Of a stretch of DNA of 64,000 nt, positions 1-10,549 are shown in pieces. The notes below the pieces were generated by a model. It had not been told where the DNA came from. It saw only the letters and a list, made by a program, of their open reading frames with translations, and made no database searches. Numbering within the stretch: position 1 is the stretch's first letter; every line of letters begins with the position of its first letter. This DNA comes from Chelatococcus sambhunathii. GTDB lineage: Bacteria; Pseudomonadota; Alphaproteobacteria; Rhizobiales; Beijerinckiaceae. A program made the position numbers and the translations under genes. The stretch covers positions 601,100-665,099 of the forward strand of contig NZ_LIOL01000002.1 of assembly GCF_001418005.1 (NCBI RefSeq), in the 5' to 3' direction.

Positions 1-425
1 TCGACCGCGCCATCGCTGACAAGCTCCTTGGCGCCTACCGCGTGCTCGACGCCTATGAGGAGGTGCCGGCCGTACTCGCCACCCTCAAGGCCGGCGGGCT
101 TGCAACGTCGATCCTCTCCAACGGCGAAAGGTCGATGCTTGCCGATGCCGTCGCCTCGGCCGGCATCGGCGAGCATCTCGATGCGGTCCTGTCCGTCGAC
201 GAGGTGCGCGTGTTCAAGACGAGCCCCGCAGCCTATGCGCTCGTGACGCGCCGGTTCGGCATCGAGCCGGCGCAGGCCGTCTTCGTCTCGAGCAACCGCT
301 GGGACGTGGCGGGCGCCGCGCGCTTCGGCTTCCGAGCCGTCTGGGTCAACCGCGCCGGCGCGCCGGACGAATATGCCGACCAGCGCCCCGTCGCCATCGT
401 CCGCGACCTGAACGGGCTGGTGTAG
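1..425 (+). CDS. Haloacid dehalogenase type II, HAD superfamily (5' end outside window)
   Basis: C-terminal part of a cytoplasmic HAD-fold hydrolase; the type II family hydrolyses 2-haloalkanoic acids, although many members have other substrates. The frame is open from base 3 and a GTG at 42 lies inside continuous homology, so the true start, with the nucleophile Asp motif, is upstream of the window. Visible motifs are ILSNG (HAD motif II Ser), the Lys in VFKTSP (motif III region) and FVSSNRWDVAGA, which is characteristic of L-2-haloacid dehalogenases. The usual K-P after the motif Lys is K-T here. The substrate cannot be told from this fragment. Confidence 0.8.
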   Translation, partial: DRAIADKLLGAYRVLDAYEEVPAVLATLKAGGLATSILSNGERSMLADAVASAGIGEHLDAVLSVDEVRVFKTSPAAYALVTRRFGIEPAQAVFVSSNRWDVAGAARFGFRAVWVNRAGAPDEYADQRPVAIVRDLNGLV

Positions 426-542
426 CGTGGGGTCGTGAAGCACCGTCTCTCCGGCCCGTCTGCCGGCCATCGACGCCATTGAACACGCACCAGTTCCAAG
501 GCGCCGGCGGGACACACGACGTTTAAATGACCTTCCGACCAT

Positions 543-721
543 TTCCACCGTCGTGCCCGCGCTTGTCGCGGGCATCCACGCCGCAAAGCCTGCGCGAGAT
601 CGAAAGGCGTGGATGGCCGCGACAGGCGCGACCAGGACGGGCGGGAAGGTTGTGCCGTTCTTCCAACGGTCCCGCGCGCCGCTCCGACAGCTGCGGGACA
701 GGCACGGGCATGACGGTGGAA
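543..721. repeat. Dispersed palindromic repeat, copy 1
   Basis: Fills most of the 330-bp gap between the convergent dehalogenase and M20 peptidase genes. The ends at 543-559 and 705-721 are 17-bp inverted repeats with one mismatch. Inside are two characteristic halves: one ending in GCGGGCATCCACGC (to about 582) and one starting GCGTGGATGGCC (from 607). The same halves recur at 21128-21214 and 63527-63617, so this is a dispersed non-coding element. No convincing gene was seen in the gap. Confidence 0.7.
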
Positions 722-755
722 GCGGCGGTGCCCCTTCCCTGTCGCGCCAGCTGCC

Positions 756-2138
756 CTATTGCGCCAGTTCGGCGAGGATGCGCGCCCAGGAGCGGATGCC
801 CTTGTGGAAGCTCGTCATGTTGTATTTCTCGTTGGGCGAATGCACGCGGTCGTCGTCGAGGCCGAAGCCGACGAGGAGCGAATCGACGCCGAGCGTGCGC
901 TTGAAGTCGCCGACGACGGGGATCGAGCCGCCCGAGCCGATGGTGACGGGCTCCCTGCCCCATTCCGCGGCGAGCGCCTTGCGCGCCTTGTTGAGCACCG
1001 GACCGTCATAGGGCAGCGCGACGGCGCGCGAGCCCTTGTGGGCGATGAACTCCACCGAGCAATCCTCGGGCAGCTGCCGGCGCACGAAATCGCGGAAGGA
1101 ATCGCGGATCGCGTCGGGGTTCTGGTCGCCGACGAGGCGGAAGGAGATCTTGGCCCGCGCCTCGGCGGCGATGACGGTCTTGGTGCCCTCGCCCGTATAG
1201 CCGCCGATGATGCCGTTGACGTCGCAGGTGGGGCGGGACTGGATCTGCTCGATGAGGAGCCGCCCCTTCTCGCCCGCCGGATATTTGAGGCCGACACCGC
1301 CAAGAAATTCCTCGGCCGTGAGGTTCAGCGCCTTCCACTGCTCAATCACCTCCGGCGGCGTCTCGGCGACGCCCTCGTAGAAGCCCGGCACGGTGACCCG
1401 GCCGTCCGCATCGTGCAGCGAGGCGATGATGCGGGCGAGCACGCGGATCGGGTTCTGCGCCGCGCCACCGAAGAGGCCCGAATGGAGGTCACGGTCGGCC
1501 GCGCGCACGGTCAGCTCTTCATAGAGCATGCCGCGCAGCGAGGCGGTGATCGCCGGCGTCTCGCGGTCCCACATGCCCGTGTCGCAGACGAGGGCGACGT
1601 CGCAGGCAAGCTCCTCCTTCGTCGCCTCGACAAAGGCCGGCAGGTTGCGGGAGCCGTCCTCCTCCTCGCCTTCGAGCAGGACGGTGATGCCGACCGGCAG
1701 CGAGCCGGTGACCGCCTTCCACGCCCGGCAGGCCTCGATGAAGGTCATCACCTGGCCCTTGTCGTCGCAGGCGCCGCGCGCCACGATGATCTTGCGCCCG
1801 CCCGGCAGTTCGGCGAGGCGCGGCTCGAAGGGCGGCGTCTCCCAGAGGTCGAGCGGATCGACCGGCTGCACGTCGTAGTGGCCGTAGAACAGGACATGCG
1901 GCGCGCCCTCGCGTCGCTGGTGGGCGAGCACCACCGGGTGGCCCGGCGTTTCGCGCAAGCCCGCCGCGAAGCCGAGACCCTCGAGGTCGGCAGCGAGCCA
2001 TTCGGCCGCCTTGCGGCACTCCTCCTTGTAGGCCGGGTCGGTCGAGATGGAGGGAATGCGCAGGAGGCCGAAGAGGCGGTTGAGTGAGGCGCCGAGATCC
2101 TCGTCGATCCTTGCGAGTACCTGGTCGAGATGCGACAT
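756..2138 (-). CDS. M20 family metallopeptidase (dipeptidase)
   Basis: A 460-residue cytoplasmic zinc peptidase of the M20 dipeptidase/carnosinase-like group, predicted to hydrolyse dipeptides or related amides. Metal-site motifs are all visible: GHYDVQP (His87, with Asp89), GACDDKG (Asp near 125), the EGEEEDGS cluster near 156-162 carrying the catalytic Glu, and a C-terminal VHSPNE His. The ATG start at 2138 is preceded by GGAGGG with 5-nt spacing. It lies downstream of the HerA-like ATPase gene on the same strand with a 61-bp gap containing an 8-bp-stem hairpin (2158-2176) that lacks a T-run, so co-transcription is possible. Substrate is not predictable. Confidence 0.9.
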   Translation of the reverse strand: MSHLDQVLARIDEDLGASLNRLFGLLRIPSISTDPAYKEECRKAAEWLAADLEGLGFAAGLRETPGHPVVLAHQRREGAPHVLFYGHYDVQPVDPLDLWETPPFEPRLAELPGGRKIIVARGACDDKGQVMTFIEACRAWKAVTGSLPVGITVLLEGEEEDGSRNLPAFVEATKEELACDVALVCDTGMWDRETPAITASLRGMLYEELTVRAADRDLHSGLFGGAAQNPIRVLARIIASLHDADGRVTVPGFYEGVAETPPEVIEQWKALNLTAEEFLGGVGLKYPAGEKGRLLIEQIQSRPTCDVNGIIGGYTGEGTKTVIAAEARAKISFRLVGDQNPDAIRDSFRDFVRRQLPEDCSVEFIAHKGSRAVALPYDGPVLNKARKALAAEWGREPVTIGSGGSIPVVGDFKRTLGVDSLLVGFGLDDDRVHSPNEKYNMTSFHKGIRSWARILAELAQ

Positions 2139-2199
2139 CGATGCCCTCCACGGCGAAGGCGGCCCGATGGGCCGCCTGGAATGATGGAACGAAAGGTGC

Positions 2200-3771
2200 T
2201 CAGCGCTTGGTCATGGAGCCAAGGATGCCGCGCAGGATGGCGCGGCCGAGCTGGGTGCCGATGGTGCGCGCGGCCGAGGAGGCCACGTTCGTGATCACCC
2301 GCTCCGTGACGGTGACGGTCCGGCGCCCGCCCCTGCCGGCTGGCTGGCCACCGCCGAGAATGCCGCCGAGCGTGTCGAGCACACCGCCCTCGCTGCCGGC
2401 GCCGGCCTGCTGCGGCGCCTGCTTGGTGGCGGCGGCCTCGGCGGCACGCTGCGCCAGGATCTCATAGGCCGATTCCCGATCAACCGCGTTATCGTAGCGG
2501 CCCTTGAGCGGGCTTGCCGCGATCAGTCGCTCGCGTTCCTGCTGCGTCAACGGGCCGACGCGGGCCGAGGGCGGCGCAATCAGAGTGCGCTCCACCACGG
2601 AGGGGGCGCCCTTGCCTTCGAGCACCGACACCAGCGCCTCACCGACGCCGAGCTCGATGATGGCCTTCTCCGTGTCGAAGGCGGGGTTCTGGCGGAAGGT
2701 GCCGGCTGCAGCGCGCACGGCGCGCTGATCGCGCGGGGTGAAGGCGCGCAGGGCGTGCTGGATGCGGTTGCCGAGCTGGGCGAGCACCGTCTCCGGCACG
2801 TCGAGCGGGTTCTGCGTGACGAAATAGACGCCGACGCCCTTCGAGCGGATGAGTCGCACCACCCGCTCCACCGCCTCCACCAGCGCCTTCGGCGCGTCGG
2901 AGAACAGCATGTGAGCCTCGTCGAAGAAGAAGACGAGCTTGGGCTTGTCGAGGTCCCCCACCTCCGGCAGTTGCTCGAACAGCTCCGACAGCAGCCACAA
3001 AAGGAAGGTGGCGTAGAGCCGTGGGTTGTTCATCAACTTTTCGGCGGCCAGGATGTTGATGACGCCGCGCCCGTCCCGGTCGATCCGCATCAGGTCGGAG
3101 ATGGCGAGCGCCGGCTCACCGAAGAAGAAGTCTCCCTTCTGGTTCTCCAGCACGAGGAGCTGGCGCTGGATGGCGCCAACGGACTGGGTCGAGACATTGC
3201 CGTATTGCGCCGACAGCGCGCTCGCGTTTTCCGCCACATGGGCGAGGATGGCGCGCAGGTCCTTCAGGTCAAGCAGCAGCAGGCCCTGCTCGTCCGCGAC
3301 GCGGAAAGCGATGTTGAGCACGCCCTCCTGCGTGTCGTTGAGGTCGAGCAGCCGGGCGAGCAGCAGCGGCCCCATCTCCGAGACCGTGGCCCGGACCGGA
3401 TGGCCGCTCTCGCCGAAGAGGTCCCAGAAGGTGACGGGGAAGCTGTCCGCGGCATAGGTGACGCCGATGTCGGCGGCGCGCTTGACAAAGGGCTCCTTGC
3501 CCTCGCCCATGGCGGCGACACCGGACAGGTCGCCCTTGATGTCGGCGGCGAAGACCGGCACGCCGGCATTGGAGAAGCCCTCGGCGAGCACCTGCAGCGT
3601 CACCGTCTTGCCGGTGCCGGTCGCGCCGGTCACGAGGCCGTGGCGATTGGCGAGTCGCAGCAGCAGCTCCTCGTATCTGGGAGTGTCCTTGTGAGCATCG
3701 CCGGTGGCCTTGCCGATGAGAATGGTGCCTTCTTCCGCCATGGATCGTGCCATCCCTCGCGTCTCGTCCAT
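2200..3771 (-). CDS. HerA-like helicase/ATPase, DUF853 family
   Basis: A 523-residue P-loop ATPase of the DUF853 (HerA-related) family, annotated elsewhere as a helicase HerA-like protein; no specific role is established. Walker A is TGATGTGKT (Lys near 55), Walker B is FFFDEAH, and the sensor-like YFVTQNP and [14 protein letters not shown] segments typical of the family follow. The C-terminus after about residue 440 is Ala/Gln/Gly-rich and low complexity, with an Arg/Gly linker before a short conserved tail. Three in-frame starts are possible (3771, 3753, 3741); similarity begins at [11 protein letters not shown] (3741), so the first ten residues are doubtful. Confidence 0.85.
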   Translation of the reverse strand: MDETRGMARSMAEEGTILIGKATGDAHKDTPRYEELLLRLANRHGLVTGATGTGKTVTLQVLAEGFSNAGVPVFAADIKGDLSGVAAMGEGKEPFVKRAADIGVTYAADSFPVTFWDLFGESGHPVRATVSEMGPLLLARLLDLNDTQEGVLNIAFRVADEQGLLLLDLKDLRAILAHVAENASALSAQYGNVSTQSVGAIQRQLLVLENQKGDFFFGEPALAISDLMRIDRDGRGVINILAAEKLMNNPRLYATFLLWLLSELFEQLPEVGDLDKPKLVFFFDEAHMLFSDAPKALVEAVERVVRLIRSKGVGVYFVTQNPLDVPETVLAQLGNRIQHALRAFTPRDQRAVRAAAGTFRQNPAFDTEKAIIELGVGEALVSVLEGKGAPSVVERTLIAPPSARVGPLTQQERERLIAASPLKGRYDNAVDRESAYEILAQRAAEAAATKQAPQQAGAGSEGGVLDTLGGILGGGQPAGRGGRRTVTVTERVITNVASSAARTIGTQLGRAILRGILGSMTKR

Positions 3772-3956
3772 CGGCGCCTGCGACGCCGATTCAGCTTATA
3801 GGAGATCGGGCGCCGCCTTTCCACAACGGGAGCGCCGACCGCACGGCGAAATGCGCCCTGACCGCGCGCTCCGGAATGGTTTCGATATGAACTATCTGCT
3901 TGCTTTTCGCGACAGCGGCGCAAAAGATGCCCCACCTTCCGACACAGGAGCCCATG

Positions 3957-4340
3957 ATGGACGAACTCGTCGCACGCATAGCTGAAAAGGTTGGTCTCGA
4001 CGCGGCAACGGCGCGCAAGGCCATCGCAATCGTCCTCAACTTCCTGCTCAAGGAAGGCCCGGAGACGGAGGTGCGCCAGCTCATCGCCGCCCTGCCCGGC
4101 GCCGAGGCCGCGATGGCCGAAGCCAGCGGCAACGGCAAGGGTGGCCTTGCCGGCATGGTCGGCGGCCTGATGGGCGGCGGCATCATGGCACTCGGCGGCC
4201 AGCTGACATCGGCGGGTCTGTCCATGGGGCAGATGCAGGCCCTCGGCCGCGAGCTCTTCGCCTATGGCCGCGAGAAGGCGGGCGAGGACGTTATGGGGCC
4301 CATCGTCGGCGCCGTGCCCGGCCTGTCACAATTCGTGTGA
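3957..4340 (+). CDS. Small conserved protein, DUF2267/DUF2780-like
   Basis: A 127-residue protein with an amphipathic helical N-terminus (MDELVARIAEKVGLD), a Gly-rich middle (GLAGMVGGLMGGG) and a helical C-terminus, resembling DUF2267/DUF2780 proteins of unknown function found in alphaproteobacteria. An ATGATG pair occurs at 3954/3957; the AGGAG at 3946-3950 is better spaced (6 nt) for the second, so 3957 was chosen. No signal peptide or true membrane helix is clear. It stands alone, divergent from the HerA-like gene and 108 bp upstream of folP. The function is unknown. Confidence 0.7.
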   Translation: MDELVARIAEKVGLDAATARKAIAIVLNFLLKEGPETEVRQLIAALPGAEAAMAEASGNGKGGLAGMVGGLMGGGIMALGGQLTSAGLSMGQMQALGRELFAYGREKAGEDVMGPIVGAVPGLSQFV

Positions 4341-4448
4341 CGCTTCGAGCGCGCGCCCCGGCGCGGGTTGCGTCGGCGGCGCGCGCAAAACCATCGCAAC
4401 AGCTGCAGACGGCTTGACAGGCGGCCGCCACGGCGTCACGCAGCGGGC

Positions 4449-5285
4449 ATGACAGAAGCGCTCAGCCGCCGGCAGCTCGCCGGCGTTCCCCTCGTCGGTC
4501 GCCCGCGTATCATGGGCATCGTCAACGTCACGCCCGATTCCTTCTATGACGGCGGGCGCCTGCCGACGGTGGATGCGGCGCTCATGCATTGCCGCGCGCT
4601 CGCCGAGGAGGGGGCGGACTTCATCGACATCGGTGCCGAATCGAGCCGGCCGGGCCACACTCCCATCAGCGCGACGGAAGAGCTGGCGCGGCTGATGCCG
4701 GTACTCCGGCGCTTCGTCGCCGAGAACGCAACGCCCGTCTCCGTGGACACGACAAAGGCAGCGGTCGCGGCCGCGGCCGTCGCCGCCGGCGCGCGCATCA
4801 TCAACGACATCTGGGGCCTGCAAGGCGACCCGGACATGGCCCGCGTTGCGGCCGAGCACGGCGTGCCCGTCATAGCCATGCACAATCGGCCTGGGGCCGA
4901 TGCGGAGATCGACATCCTCGCCGACATGCGGGACTTCTTCGCGCGCACGCTCGACATCGCCGCCCGGGCCGGCATCGCACGCACCGACATCGTGCTCGAC
5001 CCCGGCATCGGCTTCGGCAAGACACCGCAACAGAACCTTGTCGTGCTGCGCCACCTTGCCGAGCTGCGCGACCATTTCGGCCTGCCGATGCTCGTCGGAG
5101 CCTCGCGCAAATCCTTCATCGGCCATATCGTGAGCACGGTACCGGACGAGCGCCTGCCCGGCACACTGGCCGCCCATGTCATCGCAGCGGCTGCGGGCTG
5201 CGAGATCGTGCGGGTGCACGACGTCGTCGCCCATGTGCAGGCGCTGAGCGTCGCCGATGCCATAGCCAAGGCCCAGTCATCATGA
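4449..5285 (+). CDS. folP: Dihydropteroate synthase
   Basis: Cytoplasmic folate-pathway enzyme that condenses 6-hydroxymethyl-7,8-dihydropterin pyrophosphate with p-aminobenzoate; it is the sulfonamide target. The 278-residue TIM-barrel has the pterin-binding signatures GIVNVTPDSFYDGG, FIDIGAESSRPG, IINDIWG, LDPGIGFGKT and GASRKSFIG. ATG 4449 was chosen because the frame upstream is low-quality and family similarity begins at this point. First gene of a folP-folB-folK operon: its TGA overlaps the folB ATG by 4 bp (ATGA at 5282-5285). Confidence 0.97.
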   Translation: MTEALSRRQLAGVPLVGRPRIMGIVNVTPDSFYDGGRLPTVDAALMHCRALAEEGADFIDIGAESSRPGHTPISATEELARLMPVLRRFVAENATPVSVDTTKAAVAAAAVAAGARIINDIWGLQGDPDMARVAAEHGVPVIAMHNRPGADAEIDILADMRDFFARTLDIAARAGIARTDIVLDPGIGFGKTPQQNLVVLRHLAELRDHFGLPMLVGASRKSFIGHIVSTVPDERLPGTLAAHVIAAAAGCEIVRVHDVVAHVQALSVADAIAKAQSS

Positions 5286-5650
5286 GTGATCGCATCACCG
5301 TCCGCGGCCTCGCCCTGCGTGGCACCCACGGCGTCATGCCCGAGGAACGGGTGCTGGGGCAGCCCTTCATCCTGCACCTGACGGCCGAGCTGCCGCTCGC
5401 CGCGGCGCAGCGCTCCGACAGGCTCGAGGACACGCTCAATTATGCCGAGATGGTCGAGGTGGCCCGCGCGGCTTTCTCCAGCCGGCATTTCGACCTGATC
5501 GAAGCCGCCGCCGGCGCTGTCGCCGATGCCATCATGGCGCGGTTCCCGCGCATTGAGCGGCTCGAGGTCACCATCGAGAAGCCACATGCGCCGATCGATG
5601 CCATCTTCGAGACCGTCGCCGTCACCATCGGGCGCACGCGCCATGACTAG
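5282..5650 (+). CDS. folB: Dihydroneopterin aldolase
   Basis: A 122-residue FolB enzyme converting 7,8-dihydroneopterin to 6-hydroxymethyl-7,8-dihydropterin plus glycolaldehyde. Family features visible are the N-terminal strand ITVRGLALRGTHGVMPEER, the DTLNYAEM active-site segment, FDLIEAAAGAVADAI and the C-terminal VTIEKPHAPI with the catalytic Lys. The start overlaps the folP stop by 4 bp and the end overlaps folK by 8 bp, consistent with translational coupling in one operon. Confidence 0.96.
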   Translation: MSDRITVRGLALRGTHGVMPEERVLGQPFILHLTAELPLAAAQRSDRLEDTLNYAEMVEVARAAFSSRHFDLIEAAAGAVADAIMARFPRIERLEVTIEKPHAPIDAIFETVAVTIGRTRHD

Positions 5651-6164
5651 CGCCGTCCCCCAGCGCGCGACCCCGGTCGAGGCCATCCTCGGGCTCGGCT
5701 CGAATATCGGCGACCTGCGCGTGCAGATCGACTGCGCGGTGGCCGCCCTGCATGCGACGCCCGGCGTGCGCGTGATCCGCCATTCCGCCTATTATCGCAC
5801 GGCCCCGTGGGGCGAGACGAACCAGCCGTCATTCCTCAACATCTGCATCGCCATTGAGACCACGCTCGAGCCGCGCACCCTTCTCGAAACGGCCCTCCGG
5901 ATCGAGCAGGAGGCCGGCCGCGTGCGGCGCGAGCGCTGGGGGCCGCGTATCATCGACATCGACATCCTGTTTTATGGCGACGAGGTGATCGACGAGCCGC
6001 ATCTGCACGTTCCGCACCCCTATATCGGCGAGCGGGCCTTCGTTCTCGCCCCCCTCGTCGACATCGCGCCCGAGCGGATGATCGGGAGCCGCAGCGTGCG
6101 CGAGGCGGCAGCGGCCATCGACATGACCGGCATCGAGCGGCTGGACTGGGAAGTCCATCTCTGA
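5643..6164 (+). CDS. folK: 2-amino-4-hydroxy-6-hydroxymethyldihydropteridine diphosphokinase
   Basis: HPPK transfers pyrophosphate from ATP to 6-hydroxymethyl-7,8-dihydropterin, making the FolP substrate. The 173-residue protein has AILGLGSNIGD near the N-terminus, the PWGETNQPSFLN pterin/ATP loop and the signature ERWGPRIIDIDILFY with the two Mg-binding Asp residues. ATG 5643 sits 8 bp inside folB. An upstream in-frame ATG exists but would extend far into folB. Last gene of the fol operon; 131 bp without features separate it from mutA. Confidence 0.96.
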   Translation: MTSAVPQRATPVEAILGLGSNIGDLRVQIDCAVAALHATPGVRVIRHSAYYRTAPWGETNQPSFLNICIAIETTLEPRTLLETALRIEQEAGRVRRERWGPRIIDIDILFYGDEVIDEPHLHVPHPYIGERAFVLAPLVDIAPERMIGSRSVREAAAAIDMTGIERLDWEVHL

Positions 6165-6295
6165 GGGCGATCGCTCGGCCGTTCCGCATCTGCCCAGGCG
6201 GTATGGGCATCGATGCGACCAAGGAAGGGTGGTGAGGCGGCATCGCCCGTGGCAATCTCGGCGCCGTTCCATCGCTTCGCACGAGGCCGCAACGC

Positions 6296-8206
6296 GTGAT
6301 CGAAGACCTTGAGCTCGCTGCTGCATTTCCCCAGGCCACCCGCGACGACTGGCTCGCCCAGGTCGAACGCGCCCTGAAGGGAGCGGATTTCGAGAAGAAG
6401 CTCGTTTTCCGCAGCCGCGAAGGCATCGTCGTCCAGCCTCTCTATGGAAAGGCCGAAGCTGCGCCACCGCCCCTCGGGCGGGCCGAGGCCGAACCATGGC
6501 AGGTCTTGCAGCGCATCGAGCATCCCGACCCCACCGAGGCCAACCGGCTGGCGCTCGCCGATCTCGAAGGAGGGGCGAGCGGGCTCGTGCTCGCTCTCGC
6601 CGGCTCGGCAACGGCACGCGGCTTCGGCTTGACGCTGGCGGATGCCGATTCTCTGGCCGCCGCGCTATCGGGCGTCCTGCTCGAACTTGTGCGCATCCGG
6701 CTCGAGACGGCGCCATTCGACGGCCGCCGCGTCGCCACCATCGTCGCCGAACACGCGGCGCGGCGCGGCCTGCCGGCCTCCGGCCTCGATATCGACTTCG
6801 GCCTCGACCCAGTCGGCGACTTCGCGCGTACCGGCCGCCTGCCGCTCCCCTGGCCGGAACTCGCGAAACGGCTGACCGGCACGGTCGCGGACCTCAGCAC
6901 CAAGGGCTTTGCCCGCGGCCTCCTGCGTGTCGATACGCGCGCCTGGCACGAGGCCGGCGCCGGGCCGGCGCAGGAGCTCGCGGCCGCGCTCGCGACCGGC
7001 GTCCTCTATCTGCGCGTGCTGGAAGAGGCCGGCATCGCCCCGGAAGAGGCAGCCCCGCTCCTCTCCTTCCTCATGCCGGCGGATGCGGACGCCTTCTTCA
7101 CCCTCGCCAAGTTCCGCGCCTTGCGGCGCCTGTGGGCGCGGATCGAGAACGTCTGCGGCCTCGCGTCGCGGCCGATCCGCCTCGATGCCGAGACCGCCTG
7201 GCGCATGGCGACGAAGCGCGATCCCTGGGTCAACATGCTGCGGGCGACGGTCGCCACCTTCTCCGGCGCTCTCGGCGGTGCGGACGGCATCACGGTGCTG
7301 CCCTTCACGGCCGCGCTCGGCCTGCCCGATGGCTTCGCCCGGCGCATGGCCCGCAACACCCAACTCATCCTCGCCGAGGAATCGAACCTGTGGCGCGTCA
7401 CCGACCCCGCCGCCGGATCCGGCGCCTTCGAGGCGCTGACCGAGGCGCTGTGCGAAAGGGCCTGGGGCCTGTTCCAGACCATCGAGCGTGAGGGCGGCAT
7501 TCTCGCCAGCCTCTCCGCCGGCCACGAGCAGGCGCGCATCGCCGAAACACGCGAAAAGGCCAGACGCGACATCGCCACGCGCAAGGCGCCGATCACCGGC
7601 ACGAGCGAATTCCCGCATCTCGGCGAGGCGCCGGTCGCCGTCCTCATGCCGGCGCCGGACGAGGTCGGTCCTGCCCTGTCCGCAGACGCGGCCCTGTTGG
7701 CCGAGCCGCTGCCGTCGATGCGGGACGCGGAACCGTTCGAGGCGCTGCGCGACGCGAGCGATGATACGCTTGTCCGCTGCGGCCATCGCCCGTCCATCTT
7801 CCTCGCCAATCTGGGACCGCTTGCCGCCTTCACCGCGCGGTCGACCTTCGCCCGCAACTTCTTCGAGGCCGGCGGCATCGCGGCGCTGACGAACGACGGC
7901 TTTGCCGGATCGCGGGGCACGACCGACATCGCAGCCCTCGCCGCCGCCTTCGCCGGATCTGGCGCCGCCATCGCCTGCCTGTGCGGCACGGACGAGGCCT
8001 ACGAGACGGAGGGGGAAGCGGCGGCTGCCGCCCTCAAGGGGGCCGGTGCCACAGCCATCTGGCTCGCCGGCCGTCCGGCCGAGCCGCTCGCCGCGCGATT
8101 GGCCGGCGCCGGCGTCGAGGACTATATTTTCATGGGCTGCGATGCGCTCGCCCTGCTTACCAAGGCACAGGCAGCGGCCACGCCGGCTCGGAAAGGGATG
8201 TCATGA
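6296..8206 (+). CDS. mutA: Methylmalonyl-CoA mutase small (beta) subunit
   Basis: A 636-residue non-catalytic partner of the heterodimeric adenosylcobalamin-dependent methylmalonyl-CoA mutase (propionate, valine, isoleucine catabolism). It shows the mutase barrel fold ([48 protein letters not shown]) and a degenerate C-terminal cobalamin-like domain without a DxHxxG motif, as expected for MutA. The start is GTG 6296. Its stop overlaps the MutB start by 4 bp (8203-8206), so the subunits are translationally coupled. No cobalamin riboswitch was recognisable in 6165-6295. Confidence 0.93.
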   Translation: MIEDLELAAAFPQATRDDWLAQVERALKGADFEKKLVFRSREGIVVQPLYGKAEAAPPPLGRAEAEPWQVLQRIEHPDPTEANRLALADLEGGASGLVLALAGSATARGFGLTLADADSLAAALSGVLLELVRIRLETAPFDGRRVATIVAEHAARRGLPASGLDIDFGLDPVGDFARTGRLPLPWPELAKRLTGTVADLSTKGFARGLLRVDTRAWHEAGAGPAQELAAALATGVLYLRVLEEAGIAPEEAAPLLSFLMPADADAFFTLAKFRALRRLWARIENVCGLASRPIRLDAETAWRMATKRDPWVNMLRATVATFSGALGGADGITVLPFTAALGLPDGFARRMARNTQLILAEESNLWRVTDPAAGSGAFEALTEALCERAWGLFQTIEREGGILASLSAGHEQARIAETREKARRDIATRKAPITGTSEFPHLGEAPVAVLMPAPDEVGPALSADAALLAEPLPSMRDAEPFEALRDASDDTLVRCGHRPSIFLANLGPLAAFTARSTFARNFFEAGGIAALTNDGFAGSRGTTDIAALAAAFAGSGAAIACLCGTDEAYETEGEAAAAALKGAGATAIWLAGRPAEPLAARLAGAGVEDYIFMGCDALALLTKAQAAATPARKGMS

Positions 8207-10365
8207 CGCGGATCCCGGACTTTGCGAACGTTCCCTTCGCCGCCATGCCGCCCGGTACGGCCGGTGCCGCGGGAGAGCCGTGGCTGACACCCGAGGGCAT
8301 CCTGGTCAAGCCGCACTACGGCGAGCCAGACCGCAAGGGACTGGACTTCCTCGACACCTTCCCCGGGCTGCCACCCTATTTGCGCGGCCCCTATCCTACC
8401 ATGTACGTCAACCAGCCGTGGACCGTGCGCCAGTATGCCGGCTTCTCCACGGCCGAGGACTCCAACGCCTTCTACCGGCGCAACCTCGCCGCCGGGCAGA
8501 AGGGCCTGTCCGTGGCCTTCGACCTCGCCACCCACCGCGGCTATGACAGCGACCATCCGCGCGTCGCCGGCGACGTCGGCATGGCCGGGGTCGCCATCGA
8601 TTCCATCTACGACATGCGCACGCTGTTCGCGGGCATCCCGCTCGACGAGATGAGCGTGTCTATGACCATGAACGGCGCCGTGCTGCCGGTGCTGGCGCTC
8701 TACATCGTCGCGGCAGAGGAACAAGGGGTGCCGCCCGAGAAGCTCGCGGGCACCATCCAGAACGACATCCTCAAGGAATTCATGGTGCGCAACACCTACA
8801 TCTACCCGCCCAGGGGGTCGATGCGCATCATCTCGGACATCTTCGCCTTCACCTCGGCGCATATGCCGAAGTTCAACTCCATCTCCATCTCCGGCTACCA
8901 CATGCAGGAGGCGGGGGCGACGCAGGACCTCGAGCTCGCCTATACGCTCGCCGACGGCGTCGAATATATCCGCGCCGGCCTCGCGGCCGGGCTCACCATC
9001 GACCAGTTCGGGCCGCGGCTCAGCTTCTTCTGGGCCATCGGCATGAACTTCTTCATGGAGGTGGCGAAGCTGCGGGCCGCGCGCCTCCTGTGGGCGAAGC
9101 TCGTCAAGGGCTTCTCGCCAAAGAACGACAAGTCGCTGGCACTCAGGACCCATTGCCAGACCTCCGGCTGGTCGCTGACGGCGCAGGACGTGTTCAACAA
9201 CGTCACGCGCACGGCTATCGAGGCCATGGCGGCGACGCAGGGGCACACCCAGTCGCTGCACACCAACGCCCTCGACGAGGCGCTCGCGCTGCCGACGGAC
9301 TTTTCCGCCCGCATCGCGCGCAACACCCAGCTCTTCCTGCAGCAGGAGAGCGGCACGACGCGGATCATCGACCCGTGGGGCGGCTCCTACTACGTGGAGC
9401 GGCTGACGGGCGAGCTCGCCGCGCGGGCCTGGGCCCACATCCGCGAGGTGGAGGAGCTCGGCGGCATGGCGAAGGCCATCGAGGCCGGCATCCCCAAGCT
9501 GCGCATCGAGGAGGCGGCGGCGCGGACGCAGGCACGCATCGATTCCGGCCAGCAGGCCGTCATCGGCGTCAACCGCTTCCGCCCGGACGACGAGCCGCCG
9601 ATCGAGGTGCTGAAAGTCGACAATTCGGCCGTGCGCGCGGCGCAGATCGACAAGCTCAAGCGCCTGCGGGCCGAGCGCGACGCCCCGGCGGTGGAGGCGG
9701 CGCTCGCGGCCCTGACGAAGGCCGCCGACACCGGCGAGGGCAACCTGCTCGCCCTTGCCGTCGATGCCGCCCGGGCCAAGGCGACGGTCGGCGAGATTTC
9801 CGCGGCACTGGAGAAGGTCTGGGGCCGCCACCGGGCGGAGATCAAGGCCATCTCCGGCGTCTACAAACGGGAGGTCGGCGCGATGAGCGATGCCGTCGAG
9901 CGTGTTCTCGCCCTCGTGGAAGCTTTCGAGCATGACGACGGCCGCCGGCCCCGCATCCTCGTCGCCAAGATGGGCCAGGACGGGCACGACCGCGGCCAGA
10001 AGGTGATCGCCTCGGCCTTCGCCGACCTCGGCTTCGACGTCGATATCGGCCCCCTGTTCGCGACCCCGGCGGAGGCTGCCCGCCAGGCTGTGGAGAACGA
10101 CGTGCACATCGTCGGCGTCTCCTCCCTCGCCGCCGGGCACCTGACGCTGGTGCCGGAGCTGAAGGCGGAACTCGAGAAGCAGGGCCGGCCGGACATCATG
10201 ATCGTCGTCGGCGGCGTCGTGCCGCCGCAGGACTACGAGGCCGTGACCAAGGCCGGCGCCTCGGCCATCTTCCCGCCGGGCACGGTGATCGCCGAAGCGG
10301 CCGAGAAGCTCATCAGGGAGCTCAACCGCCGCCTCGGCTACGAGCCGAAGCAGGCCGCAGAGTAG
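8203..10365 (+). CDS. scpA: Methylmalonyl-CoA mutase large (catalytic) subunit
   Basis: A 720-residue catalytic subunit that interconverts (R)-methylmalonyl-CoA and succinyl-CoA using adenosylcobalamin. The N-terminal TIM barrel includes [36 protein letters not shown] and [10 protein letters not shown]. The C-terminal B12-binding domain begins near residue 580 with the base-off motif DGHDRG (Asp593, His595, Gly598) followed by [12 protein letters not shown]. It forms an operon with mutA. The chaperone gene meaB lies about 4.6 kb downstream on the same strand but separated by unrelated genes. Also called mutB or mcmA. Confidence 0.97.
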   Translation: MTRIPDFANVPFAAMPPGTAGAAGEPWLTPEGILVKPHYGEPDRKGLDFLDTFPGLPPYLRGPYPTMYVNQPWTVRQYAGFSTAEDSNAFYRRNLAAGQKGLSVAFDLATHRGYDSDHPRVAGDVGMAGVAIDSIYDMRTLFAGIPLDEMSVSMTMNGAVLPVLALYIVAAEEQGVPPEKLAGTIQNDILKEFMVRNTYIYPPRGSMRIISDIFAFTSAHMPKFNSISISGYHMQEAGATQDLELAYTLADGVEYIRAGLAAGLTIDQFGPRLSFFWAIGMNFFMEVAKLRAARLLWAKLVKGFSPKNDKSLALRTHCQTSGWSLTAQDVFNNVTRTAIEAMAATQGHTQSLHTNALDEALALPTDFSARIARNTQLFLQQESGTTRIIDPWGGSYYVERLTGELAARAWAHIREVEELGGMAKAIEAGIPKLRIEEAAARTQARIDSGQQAVIGVNRFRPDDEPPIEVLKVDNSAVRAAQIDKLKRLRAERDAPAVEAALAALTKAADTGEGNLLALAVDAARAKATVGEISAALEKVWGRHRAEIKAISGVYKREVGAMSDAVERVLALVEAFEHDDGRRPRILVAKMGQDGHDRGQKVIASAFADLGFDVDIGPLFATPAEAARQAVENDVHIVGVSSLAAGHLTLVPELKAELEKQGRPDIMIVVGGVVPPQDYEAVTKAGASAIFPPGTVIAEAAEKLIRELNRRLGYEPKQAAE

Positions 10366-10549
10366 CGGGCACGATCCACCGGGCCGGCGATCGCGGCAAT
10401 GGCGTCATCGGGTGCAGCTTCAAGCTAGCGGCTCAGGTCCTCGCAGTGGCCGGCCCTCGTGCCGGACGACATCGCCAGACGCCATCAATGTATCCTGAAG
10501 CTGGGAGCGGTCGGGAAGACCCGACGTGGCCCGGCTGGCTGTGCCGCCC

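Noticed and set aside
42..425. Dehalogenase gene starting at GTG 42
   Set aside because: The frame stays open to base 3 and the N-terminal nucleophile motif is missing, so the gene starts before the window.
543..721. Short direct and inverted repeats as a CRISPR array
   Set aside because: The repeats are paired halves of a palindromic element without regular spacing or spacers, and no cas gene is present.
759..2087. Long plus-strand open frame opposite the M20 peptidase, and similar long antisense frames elsewhere
   Set aside because: High GC content creates long shadow frames; their products are Arg/Ala/Asp-rich and without family motifs, while the other strand encodes a complete enzyme.
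6165..6295. Cobalamin riboswitch upstream of mutA
   Set aside because: No B12-box-like segment or conserved paired structure was recognised in the 131-bp spacer.
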